Translations under genes and position numbers: made by a program | IMG/VR virus record: IMGVR_UViG_3300031823_000001 | Span: 62,001-126,000 of that record | Origin: a virus | Reading direction: 5' to 3' (one strand) | DNA length: 64,000 nucleotides | The notes under the pieces: model-generated | The model's input: only the letters and a program-made list of their open reading frames with translations | The model's database searches: none | Told to the model about the DNA's origin: nothing | Shown: positions 49,027 through 57,312 of the stretch, piece after piece | Layout: every line of letters begins with the position of its first letter | Position numbering within the stretch: the first letter of the stretch is position 1

Positions 49027-50818
49027 CATCCTCCCGTCGTCCCCGCCGCCGTCCGGGTCCCGGCTCCACCTCGCAAGGAGAGCCGGGATCGGCGTCTGCG
49101 CAGGCGCCGTCGTGCTCGGCGGCCTGGGGCACGTCATCGGCTGGAAGTCAGCCGGCATCCTCGCGGCGTGCGCCGCTGGGGCCGCCGCGCTGTTCTTCCT
49201 CGTGCGCGGCATCCGCCAGCGCAGGTCCGGCGGCCTTCCCCCGGGCTTGCGGGGACTGCCCCCGGGCCTGCGGGGCGGCGGCCGGATTCCCGGCCTCCCG
49301 CGCGGCCTCGGCCGTGGCGGTCTGCCCCGGGGGCTCGGCCGTGGCGGCCTGCCTCGCGGATTTCCCCGTGGCGGCCTGCCTCGCGGATTTCCCCGTGGCG
49401 GCCTGAAGATGCCCCGGGGAGTTGGACGCGGCCGTCTCCCGGGCGGGATGCGGTCGTCTCTCCCCAAGGGGATGCGTGCCCCGGCGTCGCGCTCGCGCAT
49501 GCCCGGCCTGGCGTCCCGTTCCGGCCGCAGTGCCGGTCCCGGCCGCAGCAAGGGCGCACTCCCGGGCGGCTCGCGCAGCAAGTTCCGGCCGCGCGCGGCT
49601 GGCGCTCCGGCGTTCCGTTCCTCGCGGGCCAGCGGGCGCCCCGGAGCCCGGGCCGGCTCGCGTGCCGGGTCGCCGGGATCTTCGCGCAGAAGCGGCGGGA
49701 TCGGCTCGCGCGCTTCCGGCGGCCTGCCCCGCAGCGGGCGCACCTGGGGCGGCCGGCGTTCCGGGCTCGGGTCCGGCAGTGCCCGCACCGGAAGATCCCG
49801 CTCCCCGGGCGCCAGGCCCGGCGCTCCGGCGCGGGTGAACGGCTGGCGCAGGGCCGTCCCACCGAGGATGCGCCCCGCGTCGTGGACCGGCGGCACGCCC
49901 GCCCCGGCGCGCGGGTGGCGCAAGCTCATTCCGCCGCGCCTGCGCCCGGCCGCACCGGGCACTATCCCGAACCCGTCCGCCGGCGCGACCAGGCGGCGCG
50001 GTACCAGGCGCAGGAACAACTTGAACAAGCCGCCCCGCGTCCGGCTGCGGCGCCGCTGGTTCCGCCGGCCGGGGCGCCGGGTGAAGGGACCGAGGCCGGT
50101 GCGTACGCACAAGCTGCGGCCGTTCACCCAGGCGTGGCTCCTTCACCATGTCGGCCGGTACGGCCGGCGCCGCAACCGGAGGCAGACGGCGCGGCAGGCC
50201 CGCAGGACAGCCAGCACACGCCGGAGATCAATTCGCGGCAGGATGCGCAGAATGCAGGCTTTCTTGATAAGGTGGAGGCTCAGAAAGAAGAACAGGACGC
50301 AGGCACCGAGCGCTCCGGTGGGTCCGGCGGTAACCATTACGCCGCCGAGCAGGACCGCCGACCCGGATGCTCACCGCCGGCCCCGGCCGGCCCGTCCGCG
50401 CCCAGGACCCGCCGCTCCGGCCGGAGCGCCTTTCGCGGGCCAGCCGAGTTCCCCAACCGGAGGACAAATGCCCAATGTCACCTCTGCTCCGATCGAGCAG
50501 GTTATCGAGGCGATCAACTCCGCCTTCGGCAACTTCAACCCCGAGAGCGTCGTCCCCGACGTGGAGGCGTTCCTGGAGAACCTTCCCAAGGTGTTCGACG
50601 CTCTCGACGCCAACATCAAGAAGGTCGCCGGCCGTATGGACGAGGACCTGCCGGTCCACAAGGACGTAGGCGAGGCGCTGCGCGAGCTTATCCCCCCGCT
50701 CGGCGGCCTGTCCGAGCGGGCCGAGGAGGCCTACACGACCTTCAAGAACCGTCACGCGCAGGAGCTGGACCAGCACTACAACCCGCGCCCGCACGAGGAG
50801 GCCTGGAACCGGCGGTAG
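49019..50818 (+). CDS. very basic membrane protein, C-terminal part may be a separate product
   Basis: The 599-residue frame starts at ATG overlapping the DUF2637 stop. It has an N-terminal membrane helix pair (about 20-60) then long Arg/Gly/Pro tracts with GLPRG repeats (about 75-135) and Arg-rich helices. The last 116 residues (MPNVTSAPIEQVIEAINSAF...) are acidic and helical, unlike the rest. ATG 50468 has its own GGAGGA site and the promoter motif at 50253-50271 lies upstream, so this part is probably also made alone. A transfer-spread (Spd-like) role is possible from neighbours. Confidence 0.55.
   Translation: MASILPSSPPPSGSRLHLARRAGIGVCAGAVVLGGLGHVIGWKSAGILAACAAGAAALFFLVRGIRQRRSGGLPPGLRGLPPGLRGGGRIPGLPRGLGRGGLPRGLGRGGLPRGFPRGGLPRGFPRGGLKMPRGVGRGRLPGGMRSSLPKGMRAPASRSRMPGLASRSGRSAGPGRSKGALPGGSRSKFRPRAAGAPAFRSSRASGRPGARAGSRAGSPGSSRRSGGIGSRASGGLPRSGRTWGGRRSGLGSGSARTGRSRSPGARPGAPARVNGWRRAVPPRMRPASWTGGTPAPARGWRKLIPPRLRPAAPGTIPNPSAGATRRRGTRRRNNLNKPPRVRLRRRWFRRPGRRVKGPRPVRTHKLRPFTQAWLLHHVGRYGRRRNRRQTARQARRTASTRRRSIRGRMRRMQAFLIRWRLRKKNRTQAPSAPVGPAVTITPPSRTADPDAHRRPRPARPRPGPAAPAGAPFAGQPSSPTGGQMPNVTSAPIEQVIEAINSAFGNFNPESVVPDVEAFLENLPKVFDALDANIKKVAGRMDEDLPVHKDVGEALRELIPPLGGLSERAEEAYTTFKNRHAQELDQHYNPRPHEEAWNRR
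49343..49405 (+). repeat. tandem 27-nt coding repeats
   Basis: Two exact 27-base units (49343-49369, 49370-49396) and a partial third encode the GLPRGFPRG repeats of the basic membrane protein. Confidence 0.8.
50253..50271 (+). promoter_or_regulatory. TACAG-TTTTCTTGATAA-type promoter motif
   Basis: TGCAGGCTTTCTTGATAAG lies inside the basic-protein frame, 197 bases before ATG 50468. The next 30 bases also resemble those after the 47601 copy. Confidence 0.45.
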
Positions 50819-50835
50819 CGGGCGATCCCCTCAGC

Positions 50836-50880
50836 AGAGGGCGGGACGGTCTCCTCCCCAGGCCGTCCCGCCCTCTTTTA
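50836..50880 (+). terminator. intrinsic terminator
   Basis: A 14-bp stem (AGAGGGCGGGACGG / CCGTCCCGCCCTCT) with a 13-base loop is followed by TTTTA, 17 bases after the transfer-module stop. Confidence 0.85.
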
Positions 50881-50894
50881 CGTCCTTGTGCAGA

Positions 50895-50913
50895 TACAGC
50901 TTTTCTTGATAAT
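50895..50913 (+). promoter_or_regulatory. TACAG-TTTTCTTGATAA-type promoter motif
   Basis: TACAGCTTTTCTTGATAAT. GATAAT ends eight bases before ATG 50922, so the transcript is probably leaderless. TTGTGC 16 bases upstream may be the -35. Confidence 0.65.
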
Positions 50914-50921
50914 CTGCTCCC

Positions 50922-51227
50922 ATGACGAACAGCGCTGCCCCCACCCTGGTCATCACCGGGACGGCCGTCCAGTGGGACGGACGCCCGGTCGCCCGGCTTC
51001 TCTGGTCGGGCCGCTGCCTGAAGGTGGAGAACCTCCGGGGCCGTGGCCTCGGGCGCCTCATTCCGGCCGGATACACCGAGGGCCGCCCCGACGACGGAAG
51101 CGGCCTGTACGACGCGTGGACGGCCAAGCACCCTCACGTGCACACCCCCAGCGACACGGTCATCGCCAGGGACAAGAGACTGGCCGAGGGCATCGCCCTC
51201 ATCATCAAGGAGAGCACCAGTGGCTGA
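50922..51227 (+). CDS. protein of unknown function
   Basis: A 101-residue basic protein with an N-terminal strand set (TLVITGTAVQWDGRPVARLL, about 8-27) and a C-terminal helix. It has no ribosome-binding site and is probably leaderless. It begins a run of three overlapping small genes. No family recognised. Confidence 0.6.
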   Translation: MTNSAAPTLVITGTAVQWDGRPVARLLWSGRCLKVENLRGRGLGRLIPAGYTEGRPDDGSGLYDAWTAKHPHVHTPSDTVIARDKRLAEGIALIIKESTSG

Positions 51228-51573
51228 CAGAGACATCAGGAACCTGCCGGTCTGGGGCCAGGTCCTGGTCCGCAGGCTTGAGGGCGAGCGCGACCGCGCC
51301 CGCCGCGACCTGGAAGATTACAAGGCCCGGGAGACCGCAACGCTGGAAGACAGCACTGTGGTCGCCGATCCCTACGGCGAGTGCCCCCGCCCCCTGGGGA
51401 AGGACCCGTCAGTCCACTTCAACGGCAGGGACATCTCGTTCTGCATTGAATTCGACAGCGCCGAGGGCATCCTGACCGTCACGGCGACCGGCTCCGGCCC
51501 GGCTGCCGGGAGCGGCCTCGCGGTCTACCCCTGGACCTCCAACGGCATCCGGCTGAAGGGCGGCCGTCCGTGA
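51220..51573 (+). CDS. protein of unknown function
   Basis: A 117-residue protein with an N-terminal charged helix (VLVRRLEGERDRARRDLEDY, about 14-33) and a beta-rich C-terminal half. The GTG start overlaps the preceding gene. No family recognised. Confidence 0.55.
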   Translation: MADRDIRNLPVWGQVLVRRLEGERDRARRDLEDYKARETATLEDSTVVADPYGECPRPLGKDPSVHFNGRDISFCIEFDSAEGILTVTATGSGPAAGSGLAVYPWTSNGIRLKGGRP

Positions 51574-51884
51574 GCGACCGTGACCTCTTCGACCACATCT
51601 GGCATTCTGACCGGACGGGCGGCTGGGTGACAGAGCTGCGCACCAGCGGGAGGTGGGCCGTCGTGCCCGTCTCCGCCCTGGTCGGCAAGACGGTGAACAT
51701 CGGCGACAAGGACGGCGGCGTCTACGAGGGCGTCACCCTGACGGCGTTCGACGAGCAGACGGGATACCTGACGCTCGAAGGGGGCATCAGCGGGTCGTGC
51801 TTCCGGCCGGAGGAGGCGAAGCCTTTGCAGCGCCCCGAGCGCCTGCTGGCGCACGATGTCGCCCGGGGCTTCGTCCATCCTTGA
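51570..51884 (+). CDS. protein of unknown function
   Basis: A 104-residue protein starting at GTG overlapping the prior stop. Strand-rich centre (WAVVPVSALVGKTVNIGDKD, about 29-48), possibly an SH3- or Sm-like barrel. No firm family. Confidence 0.55.
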   Translation: MSDRDLFDHIWHSDRTGGWVTELRTSGRWAVVPVSALVGKTVNIGDKDGGVYEGVTLTAFDEQTGYLTLEGGISGSCFRPEEAKPLQRPERLLAHDVARGFVHP

Positions 51885-51899
51885 AGCCTGTTGCACCAA

Positions 51900-51918
51900 T
51901 ACAAGTTTTCTTGATAAA
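51900..51918 (+). promoter_or_regulatory. TACAG-TTTTCTTGATAA-type promoter motif
   Basis: TACAAGTTTTCTTGATAAA, with TTGCAC 16 bases before GATAAA, the best -35/-10 spacing of the set. It lies 38 bases before ATG 51957. Confidence 0.65.
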
Positions 51919-51956
51919 GTCGGTCTAGGACACCACCCACAGGAGGGAAACACGCG

Positions 51957-52697
51957 ATGACCGAGACGGACGAGCGGGCGGCGGGCACTGCCAAGGAGCT
52001 TGAGCAGGTAGCCCCCGGCTCGCTGGCGTACGCGACGGCGACAGACCCGACCAAGAAGTGGGACCTCGCGAAGCTGGCCGGGATGCTCGGCGGCGACGCG
52101 GAGCCCCCGAAGGTCACCCCGCAGCCCAAGCCGGCCGAGCCGGTGAAGATCACCCCGGAACTGAGGGCGGCCCTGCGCCGGCTCCCCGAGGTGTTCGGCG
52201 GCGTGGCCCCGACTGAGCCCCGCAAGCTGGAGGCCGCCGAAGTCAAGCGGCTCACCGACGAGCGCGACGTGCTCAGCCAGGTGATCACCGCCCTGGGCAA
52301 CCGGGACAAGGACATCGACGAGGCCATGCGCACCCACATGGACTACCTGGCCCCCGAGGGCGCCCCGGTGATCGCCGACGGCGTGGCCAAGGGCCACCGG
52401 CTCCTCGCTAAGGACGGCGAGCCCTTCGAGGTTCCCGTCGAGGGCTACGAGGACGCCTGGCAGCAGCGCAAGGTGCACGGCCGGGCCGACATGAGCATCG
52501 GCGTCCTCGCCGACCTCCTGGTGGCGGAAAAGATCACCAAGGAGGAGTTCATGTCCCTCACCGCGCAGGTGCGGGTCCTGGACGAGGACAGGATCAAGCG
52601 GGCGGTCCGAAGGAACCCGGCCCGGGTCCTGTCCATCCTCAAGGCGATCACCCTCCGCAAGGGCGACACCGCCCAACTGGTGCCGCCGAAGAAGTAG
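51957..52697 (+). CDS. protein of unknown function, replication region
   Basis: The 246-residue acidic protein has a disordered start, helices (VKRLTDERDVLSQVITALGN, about 96-115), and a C-terminal segment (ITKEEFMSLTAQVRVLDEDR). ATG follows AGGAGGGAAAC. It is monocistronic: promoter before, terminator after. Its expression unit suggests an abundant early protein. No family recognised. Confidence 0.6.
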   Translation: MTETDERAAGTAKELEQVAPGSLAYATATDPTKKWDLAKLAGMLGGDAEPPKVTPQPKPAEPVKITPELRAALRRLPEVFGGVAPTEPRKLEAAEVKRLTDERDVLSQVITALGNRDKDIDEAMRTHMDYLAPEGAPVIADGVAKGHRLLAKDGEPFEVPVEGYEDAWQQRKVHGRADMSIGVLADLLVAEKITKEEFMSLTAQVRVLDEDRIKRAVRRNPARVLSILKAITLRKGDTAQLVPPKK

Positions 52698-52706
52698 GCA
52701 CTCCGG

Positions 52707-52740
52707 GGACGCCCGGCCCCTGACCGGGGGCCGGGCGTCC
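52707..52740 (+). terminator. intrinsic terminator-like hairpin
   Basis: A 14-bp stem (GGACGCCCGGCCCC / GGGGCCGGGCGTCC) with a 6-base loop, ten bases after the stop. No T-run follows, so termination may be weak or factor-aided. Confidence 0.65.
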
Positions 52741-52758
52741 TCCCGTACCAAGAGAGAG

Positions 52759-53187
52759 ATGATGACAATCGAAACGAACGTCGTCCCCGCTGAGGCCGTT
52801 CCGCCGTTCATGGTCACCGAAGAGATGATCAACGAGCGCGACTGGAGCCGGGGGCAGGCGCCTTTCTACCGGGTGGCGGAGGTGGCGAAGTTCTTCTTCG
52901 GCATGTCCGAGTCGTGGCTGCGGCTGAAACTGCGGCCGGACGAAGACCACCCCGACACCTGGTTCGTCCTGCGCGGGGAGCGGATCGACATCCGTCGCAA
53001 CAACCCGGACAAGGACGACTCCTCGCGCGTCTTCACTCTCGCGGACATCGAGCCCATGGCATGGTCCCTGCGCCGCTTCGGTGCGATCAGCAGGCTGCGC
53101 CTCGCCCAGATCCTGCGGGTAGTAGAAGCGGAGGCGTTCCTGTACGGGCTGTTCACGCCCCCGGCGCCTGAGGAAGAGCCCGAGTGA
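52759..53187 (+). CDS. helix-turn-helix DNA-binding protein
   Basis: The 142-residue protein has YRVAEVAKFFFGMSESWLRL (about 36-55), a MerR/excisionase-like helix-turn-helix, followed by a wing and VFTLADIEPMAWSLRRFGAI. Similar small HTH proteins are common in actinophages. It overlaps the flap nuclease gene (GTGA). A replication or regulatory role is inferred. Confidence 0.6.
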   Translation: MMTIETNVVPAEAVPPFMVTEEMINERDWSRGQAPFYRVAEVAKFFFGMSESWLRLKLRPDEDHPDTWFVLRGERIDIRRNNPDKDDSSRVFTLADIEPMAWSLRRFGAISRLRLAQILRVVEAEAFLYGLFTPPAPEEEPE

Positions 53188-54062
53188 CGGCGCCTCCTCC
53201 GCTGATGGCGGTGGACGGCACCGGGCTGCTGGTCCGGTGCTCCCGGGCCGCCGCCCGCACCGGGATGCACGCCCCCGACGGCACGCCCACGGGAGCGCTG
53301 ACGCTGTTCGTCGGCTCCCTGGCGTCCATGGTGCGGGAGGTCCGGCCGTTGTACTTCCTGGTCGCCTGGGACGGGGCGAACGGGAGGGCCTGGCGGCGCG
53401 CGATCTGCCCGGAGTACAAGGCCAACAGGCTTCCGTTCCCGGACAAGCGCCCGGTGGAGAGCGAGCAGGTACGCGAGTTCTGCACTGCCGCAGGGATCGC
53501 CCAGTGGTGCATGGACGACTTCGAGGCGGACGACCTGCTTGCCGCCGCCGCCCGGCTGTCCGGCCGGGACCTCCCGGGCTGCGACGTGGTGCTGTGCTCC
53601 GACGACCGCGACGTGCTCCAGCTCATCGAGCCGGGCCGGGTGCGCGTGCGCACCTTCGGCAGCGGCGGCATGACAGCCGACACCCTGAGCGTCATCGAAG
53701 AGTGGGGCGTCTACCCGGAGCACCTGCCGTCCCTGCGCGCCCTCGCGGGCGACCCGAGCGACGGAATCCCCGGGCTGCCCGGGGTGGGCCCGGTGAGGGC
53801 CGCACTGATGCTCCAGCAGGCCGGGTTCTCCTGGCCGCTGCCGGAGGCGGTTCTTCCCGACCCGGCGCAGCACGCGCAGGCACAGGCATGGCACGACATC
53901 ATGACCCTGCACGGCGCCCCGGAGACCCCCGAAGGCCACGATGCTACCGGAATCCTTGATATCCGCCAGACAGCCTGGACGCGCGGTAACATCCTCCCCG
54001 TACTTGAAAAGTACGGGATGCGTGTTTTGGCGGAAAGGTGGTCGAAAAGCGCTCTCTGGTAA
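53184..54062 (+). CDS. 5'-3' exonuclease / flap endonuclease-like
   Basis: The 292-residue protein has FEN/PIN acidic motifs: LMAVDGTGLLVRC (about 7-19), MDDFEADDLLAAA (about 111-123), VLCSDDRDVLQLI (about 136-148), and the helix-hairpin-helix GDPSDGIPGLPGVGPVRAAL (about 191-210). It would remove RNA primers and flaps. The GTG start overlaps the previous stop. Confidence 0.87.
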   Translation: MTAPPPLMAVDGTGLLVRCSRAAARTGMHAPDGTPTGALTLFVGSLASMVREVRPLYFLVAWDGANGRAWRRAICPEYKANRLPFPDKRPVESEQVREFCTAAGIAQWCMDDFEADDLLAAAARLSGRDLPGCDVVLCSDDRDVLQLIEPGRVRVRTFGSGGMTADTLSVIEEWGVYPEHLPSLRALAGDPSDGIPGLPGVGPVRAALMLQQAGFSWPLPEAVLPDPAQHAQAQAWHDIMTLHGAPETPEGHDATGILDIRQTAWTRGNILPVLEKYGMRVLAERWSKSALW

Positions 54063-54190
54063 TTAAAGTTCAGCTTGACCGGCGCATTATCCCGGTCATA
54101 GCCTCTCCCTACACGGCGTGAATTCCCCGAGCGGGGGCCAGACGCCGCTTCAGCCTTTTGCGGTTCCTCAACCTGAAAGGTCAGTGAGTC

Positions 54191-54502
54191 ATGTCGCCGA
54201 CTCTCGACTTTGCACTGCCGTCCCCTCAGACGGTCACCCGGGACTCTTTCCCGGGATTCGTCCAGGACGAGATCCTCCGGACCTCCGGACCCCAGCCTCC
54301 CTGCCCGGCCGCCCGGGACATCCTCTTCGCCTTCTGGGACCGATTCGGCCCGAGCAAGACGATGGACGTGTGCTCCCTCGTGTTCGGCCCGCAGCACCGT
54401 GGTATCTGGCGCAGCGCGCCGGTTACCCCGCTGCGCTTCGCCGAGCGCCAGGACGAGTTCTTCGCGCTCCCGCTCCTGGAGGGCGGTGACTGCCTTGAGT
54501 GA
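54191..54502 (+). CDS. small protein of unknown function
   Basis: The 103-residue protein reads MSPTLDFALPSPQTVTRDSF and contains AARDILFAFWDRFGPSKTMD, then an acidic C-terminus. ATG follows AAAGGTCAGTGAGTC. Its stop overlaps the primase-helicase start, so the two are coupled. Confidence 0.6.
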   Translation: MSPTLDFALPSPQTVTRDSFPGFVQDEILRTSGPQPPCPAARDILFAFWDRFGPSKTMDVCSLVFGPQHRGIWRSAPVTPLRFAERQDEFFALPLLEGGDCLE

Positions 54503-56897
54503 GGAGATCGCCGGCGGCGACCTCGGCACCGGCTACCTGACCCCCCCGGAGGAAGACCGCCGCGCCGAGCTGTGCAGCGCAGCGCTTCACTACGCCCGCG
54601 ACCTGCGCTTCGCTGTCATCCCCGTCCGGTGGATGGAGAACGGCGCGTGCTCCTGCCCGCGCGGGATCGAGTGCCCGTCCCCGGGCAAGCACCCGGTGCA
54701 CGAGCACTGGCCCGACACCGCCACCGCCGACCCGCTGGAGGTGGCGCACTGGTGGCGGCCGGTGCCGCCGGACGCCAACCCGTCCGAGTGGTGGCCGAAG
54801 GCGAACATCGGCATCGTGACCGGCCGCAAGTCCGGCATCTGGGTGCTCGACGTGGACTCCTACAACGGCGGGGACCACCGGCTCGCCGGGTACGAGAACC
54901 GCCACGGCGACCTCCCCGAGACACGCCTGCACCGCACCGGCTCCAACGGCGTGCACTACTTCTTCGCCCACCCCGGGTTCGACGTCCGCAACAACGCCAG
55001 CACGATGCTCGGCCAGGGCCTTGACCTGCGCGGCGAGCGCGGCTTCGTCGTCGCTCCCCCCTCGGTGTCCGCCAAGGGCATCTACGAGCTGAACCCCGCG
55101 CACGACATCGCCCCGGCAGCCGCCCCGGCGTGGCTGCTCGACCTGCTGCGCGAGTACGACAAGCAGCAGAACGGCGAGGCGCTCGCGGGCAGGATGCCCG
55201 AGATCGCCGGGTCCGGCACCCGCCGGTACGCGGAGGCGGCGCTGCGCGCGGAGGCCGAGCGGATGCGCAAGGCCGGCCCGGGCTACCGCAACGACACTCT
55301 CAACCAGTGCGCGTTCAGCCTCGGCACTCTCGGCGGGGCCGGGCTCCTGGAGGAGGCCACGGCATTCGCCGCGCTGCGCGAGGCCGCCTGCGACTCCGGG
55401 CTGGGCGAAGGCGAGATCCGGGCTACCTTCATGTCCGGCTGGAAGGCCGGCCTGGAGAACCCCCGGCAGGTGCAGTGGCAGGCCATGCAGGGCGAGTGGC
55501 CGACCCGCGCCCGCACCGAGTTCGGCCTGGCCGACAGGTTCGCCGACCACTGGGGAGAGCTGGTGCGCTGGTGCCCGGAGCGCGCCACCTGGATGACTTA
55601 CCACCAGGGCGTCTGGATGACCGACGCCCCGCAGGCGGGCGAGTGGTACGCCCAGATGATGATCCGCTCGCTGGAGGACACCGAGGGACTGTCCTACGAG
55701 GAGGAACCGGGAACCGCTCCCGACGGGGAGACCGAGACGCCGTCCCCGCGCGCCATGTTCAGCGAGTGGGTCGCCAAGCAGCAGACGAGGAAGGCGGTCA
55801 GCGCCGCCGCCCGGCTGGCGACCGGCCTTCCCCTGATGCGCATGGCCCAGTCCACCTTCGACGTGGACCCGATGAAGCTGAACGTCAGGAACGGCGTGGT
55901 TGACCTGGCGACCGGGGAGTGCACCGAGCACTCTCCGGACTACCGGATGACTCTCCAGGCGAATGCGTACTACCGCCGGGGCGAGGCCGCGCCGCAGTGG
56001 GACGAGTTCCTGCGGCGGGTGCAGCCTGACCCGGAGATGCGCGCTTACCTCCAGCGGGTAGCCGGCTACTGCGCGACCGGCCGTACCGACGAGCAGGCCA
56101 TGTTCCTGTGGCACGGCTCGGGGGCGAACGGCAAGTCCGTCGCCCAGGCGGTTCTCGCCCACGTGCTGGGCGGCTACGCGCAGACGATGCCGGTGTCCAC
56201 CCTGATGGCCAGCTCCATGGACGACCGCATCCCCAACGACGTTGCCCGGATGGCGGGCAAGCGGTTCCTGGTGGCCAGCGAGACCAAGGCAGGCAGGGCC
56301 CTCGACGAGCCGCGCCTGAAGCAGCTCACCGGAGGGGACACGATCGCGGCCCGGTACATGCGGGCCGAGTACTTCGAGTTCAAGCCGGTCGGCAAGATCC
56401 AGCTCACCACCAACCACCTGCCGAAGATGAGCGACGACGCGGCCACCTGGCGGCGCATCCACCTGATCCTGTGGGGCGTCGTCATCCCTGAGCACGAGCG
56501 GGACGGCTTCCTCCAGGAGCGGCTGATCGCGGAGGAGTCCGCCGGCATCCTCAACTGGATCATCGAGGGGGCCCTGGCCTGGCAGGCAGACGGCCTGAAC
56601 CCGCCGGAGGGCGTGCTGGCGGCCAAGGAGGCCTACCGCGTCGAGGAGGACGTGGTGCAGCAGTTCATCGAGGCGATGATCGACGTGGTGGACCCGGTGG
56701 CCCGGCACGTGGGCCGCAGCACGGCGGAGATCCACTCGGCCTTCGAGAACTGGGCGGCCAGCGAGCACCTCGGGGCGGACGGCAAGCTCGGACAGAGGGC
56801 GCTGACCTCGCGGCTGCGGAAGCGCGGCTTCGAGTACGTGCGAAGGGGCGGCTGGGCCGGGTTCCCGGGGCTCCAGGTGAGGTCGCTCCTGGGCTGA
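54495..56897 (+). CDS. primase-polymerase / SF3 (D5-like) helicase
   Basis: The 800-residue protein combines an archaeo-eukaryotic primase domain (NIGIVTGRKSGIWVLDVDSY, about 102-121, with the DxD pair; GSNGVHYFFAHP), a D5 linker region, and an SF3 helicase with Walker A WHGSGANGKSVAQAV (about 537-551) and a Walker B/C region (MAGKRFLVASETKAGRALDE, about 583-602; IQLTTNHLPKM). It should prime and unwind at the phage origin. Start TTG 54495 or GTG 54486. It is followed directly by copy C of the control element. Confidence 0.87.
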   Translation: MSEEIAGGDLGTGYLTPPEEDRRAELCSAALHYARDLRFAVIPVRWMENGACSCPRGIECPSPGKHPVHEHWPDTATADPLEVAHWWRPVPPDANPSEWWPKANIGIVTGRKSGIWVLDVDSYNGGDHRLAGYENRHGDLPETRLHRTGSNGVHYFFAHPGFDVRNNASTMLGQGLDLRGERGFVVAPPSVSAKGIYELNPAHDIAPAAAPAWLLDLLREYDKQQNGEALAGRMPEIAGSGTRRYAEAALRAEAERMRKAGPGYRNDTLNQCAFSLGTLGGAGLLEEATAFAALREAACDSGLGEGEIRATFMSGWKAGLENPRQVQWQAMQGEWPTRARTEFGLADRFADHWGELVRWCPERATWMTYHQGVWMTDAPQAGEWYAQMMIRSLEDTEGLSYEEEPGTAPDGETETPSPRAMFSEWVAKQQTRKAVSAAARLATGLPLMRMAQSTFDVDPMKLNVRNGVVDLATGECTEHSPDYRMTLQANAYYRRGEAAPQWDEFLRRVQPDPEMRAYLQRVAGYCATGRTDEQAMFLWHGSGANGKSVAQAVLAHVLGGYAQTMPVSTLMASSMDDRIPNDVARMAGKRFLVASETKAGRALDEPRLKQLTGGDTIAARYMRAEYFEFKPVGKIQLTTNHLPKMSDDAATWRRIHLILWGVVIPEHERDGFLQERLIAEESAGILNWIIEGALAWQADGLNPPEGVLAAKEAYRVEEDVVQQFIEAMIDVVDPVARHVGRSTAEIHSAFENWAASEHLGADGKLGQRALTSRLRKRGFEYVRRGGWAGFPGLQVRSLLG

Positions 56898-56898
56898 C

Positions 56899-57040
56899 GT
56901 GCAATCTTGCCGGGGTCCTGTGCAATCCGGTGTGCACATTTTGTGCAGAACATGTTTTCGGTAAAACTGAATAACAGGCGAAGTGTGCACATGTGCAATC
57001 TTTACCCCGCTGATCCTCCAGAAAAAAATCCGGAGGATCG
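56899..57040 (+). repeat. control element copy C
   Basis: This copy has GTGCAATCTT, GTGCAATCCGG, TGTGCACA, GCAGAACATGTTTTCGG and TGTGCACATGTGCAATCTT, matching copies A and B. A hairpin GATCCTCC/GGAGGATC (57012-57039) with an A-rich loop closes it. It lies between the primase-helicase and the gene at 57130. Confidence 0.75.
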
Positions 57041-57129
57041 TACGGGCATGTAATTGCACATACCGGATTTACGGCTGCATAAGTCACTTTAATACTGCGC
57101 AGTACCATATCCGCAAAGGAGGAAACACC

Positions 57130-57312
57130 ATGGCAATCCGCAAGACAGGGGCCGTCACCGGCCAGGTCACCGAGGTGGAGCAGGAGCCGCAGGAGCAGAT
57201 CTCCGCCACGGCCGCCCGCTGGCCGCAGGACTACGAAGCCGCCCCCGTCACCTGGGACGACATCCAGGAGGAAGCCCTGGCGGCCGAGAACAAGGCGGCC
57301 GACCAGGAGTGA
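57130..57312 (+). CDS. small acidic protein
   Basis: A 60-residue acidic protein with a strong AAAGGAGGAAAC site before the ATG. It is the first gene downstream of control element copy C and overlaps the J-domain-like gene (GTGA). Function unknown. Confidence 0.65.
   Translation: MAIRKTGAVTGQVTEVEQEPQEQISATAARWPQDYEAAPVTWDDIQEEALAAENKAADQE

Noticed and set aside
49168-50925. Alternative frame through the basic membrane protein that reads a peptide FLDKVEAQKEEQ like one before 47659
   Set aside because: The similarity arises from the shared promoter motif DNA; the rest of that frame looks like a shadow.
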